A stretch of 64,000 bases of DNA, taken from Cryptomeria japonica. Its lineage: Eukaryota > Streptophyta > Pinopsida > Cupressales > Cupressaceae. Shown piece after piece: positions 10,951 to 20,758 of this stretch. Positions within the stretch are counted from its first letter, which is position 1, and each line of letters opens with the position of its first letter. The notes under the pieces were generated by a model. That model worked only from the letters and a program-made list of their open reading frames with translations, had not been told where the DNA came from and did not search any database. A program made the translations under genes and the position numbers. Where the stretch lies: positions 574,089,252-574,153,251 of the forward strand of contig NC_081405.1 in assembly GCF_030272615.1 (NCBI RefSeq), written 5' to 3'.

Positions 10951-13900
10951 TGTGTCACAAACCCTATTTTTCCATAATTATTTAATTAGGAAAATAATGG
11001 ATATTTTTCAAATGAAATTGAAATGAAATGAAAATAGAACTGTTAATGAAATAAGATAGGATATCGAATGTACTAAAATGATTTATATATAATTGAATGA
11101 TTGGTAATAATTTTTATTGTAAATTGGGATCGTCATTGCTAATGAGCGATTGAGTGCAAGTGAATGCAGGAACAGGTGAACAATGGTGAAGGTGAGAACA
11201 TGGTTCAGGTAGAGTTGTCTTAGCTCTTGTATTTCATTAGAATAGATGGAATCTCACACACCACATAGTGAAGTTATGCATATACATTTATGTCTGCATT
11301 GATGAATGATTTTGAGTCATGAATGAAATTTTGTGAGTAAAGGCAAATGTTATGTTTTATTTGTCTATGAAGAGTGAAAATTTGTTAATAATTTGAACAT
11401 AAATAGTGACTCTATGATTTAACGTCCTTTGTGTAGAAGTATGTAAATTATCGAAACTATATTTAATGTTTGGTTTTCAAAATTATACTCTAATTATACA
11501 TATTTTATATGTATATTAGTTCCAATAATTAGGACTCGATCATATACATATATATACATAGGTAATTATTGTTCATGTGTAATTATATTGATTACTCTTA
11601 ATATGATTATTTATAAGTTGAATAATTTGGATTTAACGACTTAACGTACCTTATATAGAAAGATTATTTGTCTTTTAAATAAGAAGATGCATCTTTATTA
11701 ATGATCATTTTGTTTATATTGATACAAGTTTTATAGATATGGTAGTTAGACAACAATGATTATATCGGTCATATGTAAATATCTATATATATTTTGAGGT
11801 GAATATTGGAATTATGCTTATGCAATATTTATTTTATACAAACATGATTATTTACAATAATGTATTGATGAATATACATTTATAAAACTATGATTATATA
11901 TTATATCTAAAAACGTTTAAGTTAGACTTACCTTGCAAAATTATTATGTAGTCGCTTATTATATATTTATATACATTAAGCATGGTGGCAGGTTCTAGTG
12001 AACCAAAGGATAGCGACTATGTCGCATGATAGTAAGGGTGGTCAACTAGGCAAAGAACCAACATTAAATGCAGAATTGAGATGCAGCAATGTGGAGATCA
12101 TGGCATAGACTTGGCAGCTTGAGTGATACTCATGCTCATGACAAACACTTAGTGTTTGTAATCATGTTTAACTTGCTGACCCCTCCACCAAATGAGTGAT
12201 CTGCTAATAATTTCCACAGTGATAACATAGAAGAAGACCTCAATCTTAGGCATATAACCGCGAAGATAAATGCATTAACAGGAACGTGGTGCAATGGTAT
12301 TAGGAATACCCATGATAAGAAGATGTTGCATACTCAACTCATGCACTTAAATTGCAGAAAATATAACTAGAATTACCATCTCTATTAGACGTGTAGACTT
12401 GAGAGAGAGTTAAATGGAAGACTCAACGTATGCAAAAGAAGAATTCAAATCATAAACCATAACCGAGCCTCTAATTTGGGAGAGATCATAGGATAAAGAG
12501 AGACGAAGGATAGAAAGATAAACACACACAAGAAGATGGGAAGTTAAGCAAGATAGAGGAGAGAAAGAATGTAGAAGAGCGACAAAGAGATGAGAGAGAA
12601 TAGAATAATGGAGATTTTGATGTTCTTACAACCGAGTCGTAAAGATCAATGATGATCATCTCTGGTATAGTGTCAAATTTAGAGGTTACACTCGTGAATG
12701 AGTGTTAATTAATTTATTATTAGAGCAATTCTTAGAATATAGAAAGGATAAGGACTAGGAATAGAGAGCTCGGGAGATAGAAGAGCGCCGAGAAGGAAAG
12801 CATTGGAATCCGGATGTATTGCTAACAATTTGAAGTTATCAAGGATCATAATAGACCTAGATTGTGTTTCTTGAGGTAGGCTCAAATCTAGTATGTTTTG
12901 TTGAAGAGATTAAGAGATAAATATTGATCTAGTTTTAGAATTATGAAATATTCTAATGGAATATTTAGAGTCAAAAAATGAATCATTTTTAATTGTTTAA
13001 ATTACAATCATGAAAATATAGATACTTGATAATGATATATTTATGAAAGTTTTTTGATAAAACTTAGTGAAACTCTTAGAAATTAGATCACCCAATCCTC
13101 TAGGAATAGAGTAAGAGGATAGAGAGAGGAACTCTGAAATTGAACTTCAAAGAAGATCAAATACTAGGATAATGAATTATTAAGAATTGAAGTTTATTTT
13201 GAATTTGTGTAGAAAAGACTTACACTTTTGAATTTGATCCTTGCATTAGTAAAATCAGTGAGTTGAGTTCTTAAATCATGGAAAGTCACATATTAGTATG
13301 ATGTTCGAGAAAAGAGGTAAATGAACCAAGACACATGGAAAGATAGAGAGCTTAGACGAAATAAAACTTAGATTTCTAAACCATAAGAAATGGAATGCAC
13401 GTTAATGATTACGTTATTTAATTGAATAAAAGAATGTGTGCTCATTTAATTCAATTTCTATGTAAAGATTCATACATGTGTTACACCTTCTTAATATTTA
13501 ATTCTTGTCTTTAAATTGCTTGAAAGATAGAAGGGAAAGATTGTTTTCTTTTAGATATTTGATTATCCATAAAAGATTGTTTCCTATCAGATAGGATTGG
13601 TTGTAATAAATTTTTATTCTATCAATTTCTATTCAAATGAAAGATTGTCTTCTTAGCATTGTATTTTTATCTTGCAAGAAATAGGAAGCTAGAATTGAAA
13701 AGTGAAATATTGTCCTCTATATACATTTATTCAAGATTTATGTGAACAAAGCTAGATAGGCTTGTGTTTGTGGAAAGTTACCTTCCAGGACGAGTGTCGA
13801 ATGTTGCTTATAAAGAGGATAGTTGCTTTCCCAACTATCTATTTTTGTTGTGCATGGCATTATACTCGGTTGAGTAATCAAATTGAATTAACCATTGAAA

Positions 13901-14477
13901 TAGATGGAATTCTTTTATTTTATGCTCTCTACCATATCCTAGATTGATAATGAATGCTTGTTTCTTAAAAGAATTAGAAAAATGAAAATGCTTGTATCAT
14001 CTAGGCACGCACTAGATTCCATCTTGCCTTTCGAATTCTTTTGCTAAGTAATTCATGCAGGGTCAGGTAATCTTGATTGACCAATAATTTTGGGGAAGCG
14101 TAAGCTTCAAGATTGGGTGAAAAAAGCACCTGAATCTTGTTCTCGTCTTCATGCTAAAGATTGCACTGGCGATAGCTTGGGTTGCAGATCAACGAACGCA
14201 TCTCACCGTTTACTTTGTATTATTTATTATTGAACTTATGGCAACTTGAAAAGCTTAAGTATTGTATGAATGAGATACTAATTTTATCGATTTATTGGAT
14301 GAAGAATCTTTATCTTTTATAGAAATTTCGTGTTTATTACGATCTGAATGGAATGATTAATTGAAGCTATTAATGGAAAAGTGGAATGTAATAGACTTAT
14401 TAACTGATTTATGAGTTTATTTAAGAATAAAGAGTATTTCGACTATTTTTGAAGCTAGCACAATTTACGTCTTTACA
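10951..14477. mobile_element. Insertion D: 3.5 kb non-coding insert with TG...CA ends
   Basis: Comparison with B shows element C interrupted here: CCTAACTTTG precedes and CTATGTAGAGGAACTCC resumes, matching CCTAATTATGTGAAGAGGAACTCC in B in two pieces. The insert starts TGTGTCACAAACC and ends CGTCTTTACA, and is flanked by CTTTG and CTATG, a five-base target duplication with one mismatch. It is clearly richer in A+T than the flanking element. No long reading frame, RT or integrase motif is visible, and I cannot find terminal direct repeats inside it. A very long solo LTR or a non-coding LTR-type element fits best. Orientation is unknown. Confidence 0.65.
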
Positions 14478-15686
14478 CTATGTAGAGGAACTCCCTCTAT
14501 GAAGGAGCTTGAATTTGCCAATTTCTTCAGGTCAGATTGCTTCCTCCCTTGGCACTATCTTTGCCAAGAAAACAAGTCTGCCCCTCAGTGGCTCATAAGG
14601 CATAATCCCCTGATCATCCAATGTCTAATGATTGACAGCTTGGCTCATAAGGCATAATCCCCTGATCATCCCATGTCCAATGATTGATAGCTTATGAACG
14701 TCTTGCCAAGATCTCAAAAGTTATTTTGTATCTATCCAAGTCAGACACATTTGAGCTATCTCCTAGGTTCATCAATTCTCCATAATGGATGAACCCGCGC
14801 TGGTCCCAATTTTCCAGGATTCTGTCTTCGCATAGATCATCATTGAACCCAATGAAATTTTGGAAGGTACCAACACAGAGCTAAGTTGATCCATCTCCAA
14901 GTCACTTGAATGTAATGGAGTTTGCATGAGGTTCTGGAGGTGTGGTGGCTTGAACTGCACTGTGCGGCGAAGTCCCTCAATTATCCTCATTTGCATTTTC
15001 AAGTCGAGCAGTCAGAAAACCCACATTGTTGTCTTCAAATTCCTTCTCCATGATGCACAAGGTGTTCATCCTCAAACTATCACCTGCCTCATGTTGGATC
15101 AGATCGACCACTTCCCTGCCCACAATGATCATCACATCATCCAAACAGATTGACTCATATTGCTCTGTTAAGTCTAGAAAAGAGAGCCTAGACATACTCA
15201 CGAACTCATGTGAAAGCAACTCAGATAATTTTGCAAGCATACTAAATATCGGCTTGGATGCAGCATGCTGCTGATCCATCCAGTCCCACTGTCCAATGGC
15301 TTCTGAGTAGCTTGACAAAAGGGTTGAGGCATTATGACATCCTCCAATCCAAGCCTCATCGTTGTAACCAAGGATCATCAAATCTCTTAGGGAGATTGAT
15401 CCATTCTACTTCCACCTGTCAAGATGTCTTCCTCCAAGAAGATATCCACTCAGTCTGAAAGATGGTGTTCAATTCTGAAATCCACGTACAAGCGTACTGA
15501 GCCGCTTCTCAGTCGCCTAAACTGAATGGTGGCAGTGTAGGTTGCAGAAGAGGAATCACCTTCTTGTGGATCTCCAATCCATCTTGTAGTAGGCACCCCA
15601 TTTCTAGTCGGGCTCTGAGCCTTCCAAAGACCCACAACAAGTGTGTTACCGCTGAAATTAGATTCATTCCAAACTCCCACTTCTGT
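14478..15686 (-). pseudogene. ORFX-C: second copy of the unrecognised post-RT reading frame
   Basis: It continues in frame from RT for 78 codons to a stop at 15452-15450 (NFSGNTLVVGLWKAQ, RWIGDPQEGDS, LYVDF). A one-base deletion relative to B near 15420 shifts the frame. Most of the rest is then open at 15381-14977 (SLRDLMILGYNDEAW, AIGQWDWMD, LTEQYESICLDDVMIIVGRE) and continues to about 14478 past stops (NFIGFNDDLCEDRILENWDQ, YGELMNLGDSS, MPYEPLRG). The protein pattern is kept relative to ORFX-B, with mostly conservative differences. This argues that the frame was once translated. A 52-bp tandem duplication near its end is a later frame break. The function is unknown. Confidence 0.7.
14589..14692. 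repeat. 52-bp tandem duplication inside ORFX-C
   Basis: Bases 14589-14640 are repeated at 14641-14692 with a few mismatches (TGGCTCATAAGGCATAATCC start). The length is not a multiple of three, so it breaks the frame. Element B has only one copy. Confidence 0.85.
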
Positions 15687-16769
15687 CAAGGGTAAGACTG
15701 GCTCCTCAAACAACTTTTCTTTCAGTGAATCAAATGCACTTTGTTGCTTTTCCCCCCATTTCCAGCTTATGTCCTTCTTCAGAAATTTAGTGAGGGGACT
15801 TGCGATCCTGGAATAGCCTCCAACAAATTTCCTGTAGTAGTTGGCCAAGCCAAGGAACTGCCTCACCTCATGAACATTATGAAGTGGCTCCCAATCTTGA
15901 ATATATTGTAGCTTCTCGGGATCTGGGTGGATTTGACCATGTCCAACAATATGGCCAAAGAATGAAACTTCCTCTTGTGCAAATGCACACTTTTCCTTCT
16001 TCGCATAGATTTCATGCATCTTCAGCAGTTTGAACACTTCCCTGAGGTGTTCTTTGTGCTCATCTAAATCTTGGCTGTACACAAGTATATCATATAGATA
16101 CACCACTACACACTTATCTAACAATGGCCTAAACACATAATTTATTAAAGTGTTGAATGTAGTAGGTGCATTAGTCAGATCGAAAGGCATGACTAAGAAT
16201 TCATAGCTTCCATACCTGGTTGTTATAGCTGTCTTCTCTTCGTCGCCTGGTGTAATCTGGATCTGATAGTAGCCATGTCTTTGGTCCAGCTTACTGAACA
16301 CTCTAGCATCCACTAAGCAGTCAAAGCTATCCACTATGAGGGGTAGTGGGTACTTATTCTTGATTATTAACTTGTTCAATGGCCTATAGTCGACACACAG
16401 TCGTAGTGTCCCTTCCTTCTTGTGCTAAAATAGAATATGAGCTGCATAAGTAGATCTAGATGGGCACAACTAACCCACCCCAACGACTTCCGCCAACTAT
16501 TTCCTTAGCTCAGCCATATCAGGTCCTGAGAGACAATAACGAGCCTTGGCAGGTGGTCTTGCTCAAGCTTGTAGCTCGATCTTGTGATCTATATGTCTCC
16601 ATGGTGGAAAAATAGTAGGAAGCTTGGCAAGCATGACATCCACGTACTCCAGCAGAACATCTTGGATGGATAAGGAGTTGAAGCTCGTGGATGGCTCCCC
16701 TTCATCCCAACCTCCAAGAAATGTAGCCAAGAATAGATCATCCTGATCACTCTTAATAACTTGCTTCAC
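15687..16769 (-). pseudogene. Element C reverse transcriptase with YLYD box
   Basis: A long open stretch from 16379 covers most of RT. Motifs in order are [40 protein letters not shown] (family LPFGLTNAPATF), [12 protein letters not shown] at about 16109-16074, FFGHIVGHGQI, VRQFLGLANYYRKFVGGYSRI and PLTKFLKKD. The YLDD box is YLYD (16100-16089), as in B. The linker upstream (16769-16563) has [13 protein letters not shown]. The frame passes straight into ORFX at 15686 without an RNase H. Confidence 0.88.
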
Positions 16770-16789
16770 ACTCAGTGCATTGAGTACCT

Positions 16790-17130
16790 AGTCCAATTCC
16801 TTGCACTTCACAGTGGTGATCATACAAGGTCTACTCGGATCAAGTATCAAGAAACAACCCATGTGCGACACCACTGTAGCTATAGTAGTGCTCAGGAACT
16901 CTTGTCCAAGGATGAGATCAAATTCATTCATCTCGATTGCAACTATGTCTACCGCACCCTGCCAAGATCCAATTTAGATGACCTCATTCTGGATCTTGCC
17001 ACTTACTTTCTGTGCAGGTGTTGTCATAGCTTTAAAATGTGATGTGGTAGGTTTCATCTTCAAGCCAAGCTTCTTGGCTTGACTGACTGATATGTAATTG
17101 TGAGTCGCCCCTAAATCAACCATCACCATT
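16790..17130 (-). pseudogene. Element C protease
   Basis: The stretch 17246-16974 is open across the gag end and the protease active-site segment (MVDLGATHNYISVSQAKKLGL). D-L-G-A at 17117-17106 replaces the D-S-G of B. A C-terminal part continues to about 16790 with stops. The arrangement matches elements A and B. Confidence 0.75.
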
Positions 17131-17159
17131 ACTTTCTTTCCTCCAAAGAATCCCTCAAA

Positions 17160-18332
17160 ATAGCAAAGCTCATGCTTGTCAGCCAAATTCCTATCTATGG
17201 AGTTGGGCATTAAGTTGAGGAGTTGCAAAGTGCTCATCCCGAGCATCTTCTTCTTCTAGACTAACAGTGCATTGATTCTACTTCACTCTGGATAGCTCTG
17301 TGCCTAGTGATCATCTTTCCCACAAATGAAACAACCCCAATCACAATCTTTCTTCTTTTCACAAGGGACCTGATCCTTCTTTTTGAAGTTGTTTTCTTCA
17401 TAAGGCTTCTCAGCCTTCTTTCTCTTCTAATCGCCATTCTAGTTTGAACGGGAACCTCCCTTCTTTTCATTATGATGAAATTGCCTCTTGTAGTTCTCAG
17501 CTTAGGCACCTCCAAAGCCTTTGGTTGGGTCATCTCTATTGTTGAGAAGTACATCCACAATGGTAATAGCTTCAACAAGGGTTTTTACCTTTTGATGTCT
17601 CAATTCATCTTTCGCCCAAGGTTGCAAGCCTCTTATACAAAGGAATAGTTTCTTGAAATCATTCAACTTTGAGCACTCCAGATCCAACACCTCGAATGCC
17701 TTCACATACTCACAGATTGTGCCTGAATGCTTCAACTTGTCGAAGTAGGATCAAATGATCCAATCTGAGTTCCCTAGCCTAAACTGATCATGCAAGGCTA
17801 TCTTCAATTCCACCCAAGACTTGATCAATCTCACAAGTTTACCAGCACATTCATCCGCCTAATGAGTCTGCAACCAAAGTTTCACACTCCCAGTCAAGCA
17901 AGTTGCAATCTCCTTAACCTAGGCCTTATCAGATAGTTTTGGTGCGCACGACAGATACTCTTTCACATCCTAGAAGAAGTTATCCAGTGCCTTGTTGTCG
18001 AGATCACCATTATAGATGTCGATTTGAGTCGCCTTAGAAGCCTAATCGCCTCCTTGCAACAACGAATGATAAATCTACTAACGCTATTTGAGGAAACAAA
18101 CTTCTTCCTTGAAAGTATCAGCCTGATCAATCAGCTTAGACCACTCTTCGGCCCAGTGCTCTTTCAACCTTTCCTCCATGCTGGATTGTTCCAGCGCCTC
18201 AAGTAGAGTCTCATGGTCTTGCAGCCAATCTCTATGCTTCATATCCTTCGGTCCCAAAGTTGCCTTAGCAACCCGACGTACTTCTAGAGGTAACAAAGTC
18301 TCCGCATCCAACTAGCTGTCTGCATCACCCAT
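17160..18332 (-). pseudogene. Element C gag
   Basis: The start is set at 18332-18330 (MGDAD), equivalent to the start in B. The charged coiled-coil N-terminus is at 18311-18084 (MEERLKEHWAEEWSKLIDQ). Capsid sequence at 17735-17502 includes ICEYVKAFEVLDLECSKLN and GLQPWAKDELRHQK. The zinc knuckle around 17290-17330 keeps C, C and H, but the last cysteine has become tyrosine and a stop lies inside, so it is broken. The intervening capsid sequence near 17750-17950 has many stops. Confidence 0.8.
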
Positions 18333-18389
18333 AATTCTGCTTAGTCACATCTATTCACCCAGTCAAGAGTTAGACCAACTCTCAATTCT

Positions 18390-18400
18390 CTCTAATACCA
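18390..18400 (-). other. Element C primer-binding site
   Basis: The minus strand reads TGGTATTAGAG, a C-to-T derivative of the tRNA-iMet type site. It lies 2 bp from the LTR. Confidence 0.75.
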
Positions 18401-18402
18401 AC

Positions 18403-19166
18403 TATAACGGGCTTTCAAAATAACACATGCGGTACCGACGATCCTGGCCGATTCACAAGAATAGTTGCGTCACGAAACAAGATCTCGGGCTACGCCTCAC
18501 CAATGCACTCAGAACAGATCAGTCCCAATTCAAAATAAGATAGAACAAAACACGGACCAAGATATGGATGGGGCAAGTTTCCCAGATTCCTTTATTATAT
18601 GCAAAATGATATAATACAAGGATAGGATGTTGTATTGAAGAATACAGATCGGCCCCAGATATATCGGCCTTTCTCAAAACAAACTTGACATAGATCGGAA
18701 TACAATGGACCCCCTGGCTCATGAGAAAGTAGCTTTGTAGACCCACAAACCAACAGGAGAACCAAGTTTGCTCCTCTACTCCAAGTCTTGCCACTAAACT
18801 GCTTCTCTCTTGAATGATTCCTTGATTCGGATTCATTGATTATATTTTTGAAATAATGAGCGCGACCTCCTTATATACAGGATTGCCTTGGACCTATTTC
18901 CGCATAGCTCAAGTCCTTTCTGACCTAACCACAAGGACCCAAATGCCCCATTTTTTGGATAATTATGAAGTCGATTTGGATAGGTTAGGACCTATCTGAT
19001 AACTGTCTAGACCCAAATAATCCACTGCAATAGTTATGTCAGTGTCGGCACCAAAAATGTGCAAACTCCAATGCGGAATTAAAATAAACCCCACCATGGG
19101 ACCTATTTGTCTATGCTCAAAACAATGCAGGTCGACCTGAATCGACCAAAGTGCAGACCCATTACA
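18403..19166 (-). repeat. Element C 5' LTR
   Basis: It is homologous to 10082-10859. The inner end has decayed to CCGTTATA on the minus strand, and the outer end TGTAATGGGTC is intact and abuts spacer F3. Confidence 0.85.
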
Positions 19167-19588
19167 AGAGGTGTGAGGTGTGTTACTCTAGCATCCCCTC
19201 CCCCCCACCTTGTGACCCTCTACCTTGACAGCTGTTGGTGATCGAACAATTGGAGCACTTGGATATAAAAAATGTGCACCAGTATTTGTCGATTGTGAGG
19301 GACATGGCAAGTCTCCTAACTTCTATGCGGCCTCAGTATGAACTTGTCTCATAGAATGGTTCAATATTGGTAGTCGCTCAAACAAGTACATGCAGTGGCC
19401 ACATAGGTGTTTCACCTAGAGCATCCATCTAGCTCTTGGGTTGCATAGTGAATTGGTATAGTCGCACTTGAGTTTTGGCAATTAACGTCTTAGATAGATT
19501 TTGGCTTTTCGGGATAGAAGTCGAAAGTTGGGGCTATTTTCCTGATTTGATGACCAATCCTAGGATGTGTGAGGAATGGACAAAAATC
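19167..19588. repeat. Spacer F3
   Basis: It is homologous to F1 from its first bases (GAGGTGTG, TGTGTTAC) to AATGGACAAA. Homology stops about 15-20 bp before the point where a further LTR would begin, so this is the right edge of the A-B-C array. Confidence 0.75.
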
Positions 19589-20347
19589 ATTCATATTGAA
19601 ATCCAATTGATGGAATATTATTCCAAATAATATTTCTATAATAATCTTATTAAGAATTCATTTCAAATGTTTGCAATTTGTAATCTCAAGGTTGGTCACC
19701 CTTGTATTGCAAGAGATGGTAGTTGGGTCACCCTTCCATACCTCAATTTATCTTGGAGGCTGGCTATCATGCTCAATCAATCTGAGAAGCACAGAATAGT
19801 TTCTGGTTCATTCCACCCCCCAGCCCATGAGCATGGAAGGCTGGTCATCCATTCCATCTCTGGGTAGTGTACTTGATAAGAAAAAGAAAGGTTGTTCATC
19901 CTTCATCTCTCATGAACCCAAAAGGCTATCTATCCTTCCTATTTGCAATCCGTTTCTCCCAAATTGAAAATGGATTACTATACAAATACATATTTTAACA
20001 AAGAGAAGCATTTATATTACTCACAATAATCACTAATTTCTGCAAGATACATCTATTTATCTATTTATTTTTAATCTATTAATATATGTAAACTTATCTC
20101 AAATTGGTATTATGACTGAAGATAATATTTATTATTTTTTGATTATGTGAAAAGATGGTCTTGAAGGGGCCCCAAAACCCTTTATATAAAGTTAGAAAAT
20201 AGATAAAACATGAAAGGTCCACCTAGATAGAACATAACAATGAACAAAAAAAGTTGGCAAAAACAAAAAGCCAACAAGAGAACCAAAAGTGACAAAAGGA
20301 CAACACAACAACACCTAAGGGACAACCAAGAGCAAAAAAAAAAAAAA
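19589..20347. other. Non-coding A+T-rich stretch
   Basis: I see no gene here. It contains an imperfect repeated phrase about 'ggttgttcatcctt' near 19690-19940 and a 13-base A run at 20335-20347 just downstream (minus strand) of the coding remnant that follows. Confidence 0.5.
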
Positions 20348-20758
20348 CTAAGAAAAATTCTTGAGAAGCTCCACTACTTCTTTCTCTAGGATGACCATTG
20401 AGGCAACAACACTCTTAAGTTCATCCAGTTACTTATCTTGCTAATCCATCTTCCTTGTACTCACCCGAGTTCTTTTACCATGTCTAGTAGCCACACCTTC
20501 AACGGTCAAAACCTTATCCTCATAAATATCTATCATGTTCATTTCCATATGGATCTATTCCAGTTTATTAATCATCACTCTGAAGCTATCAATTGAGGCT
20601 TTCATAATTTTTTGACTTTGTTCTCCATTTTTCTTTAGGTTATTCTCATGACTGTGAACCCTCTTTCCCAACTCATTGAACCTAGCCTCCACAACCTTAA
20701 ATTGGGAATCATAAGCTCCAACAATACCCTTCGCATTGCCGATGGCTTTTGTTAATTC
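20348..20758 (-). pseudogene. Decayed coding remnant with coiled-coil character
   Basis: One minus-strand frame reads as protein over about 135 codons, ending in a stop at 20350-20348. It passes only a few stops (TAG/TAA). Landmarks are IVGAYDSQFKVVEARFNELG, KRVHSHENNLKKNGE, RVMINKLE, TVEGVATRHGKRTRVSTRK and VVELLKNF. Heptad-like hydrophobic spacing and many charges suggest a coiled coil, with a basic patch near the C-terminus. I do not recognise the family. It could be the last exon of a host pseudogene or part of a transposon protein. The downstream minus-strand sequence (20230-20150) contains GGTTTTGGGGCCCC. Confidence 0.5.

Larger units (their letters stand above)
10082..19166 (-). mobile_element. 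Element C: same subfamily as B, split by insertion D
   Basis: The order on the minus strand is 5' LTR (19166-18403), primer site, gag, protease, RT, ORFX, insertion D, polypurine tract, 3' LTR (10859-10082). Without D it is about 5.6 kb, close to element B. RNase H and integrase are absent, as in B, and the RT carries the same YLYD box. It is dead through stops and frameshifts. Confidence 0.87.

Noticed and set aside
10951-14477. A host gene inside insertion D (short frames such as 13762-13947)
   Set aside because: The frames are short, A+T-driven and without motifs or splice support.
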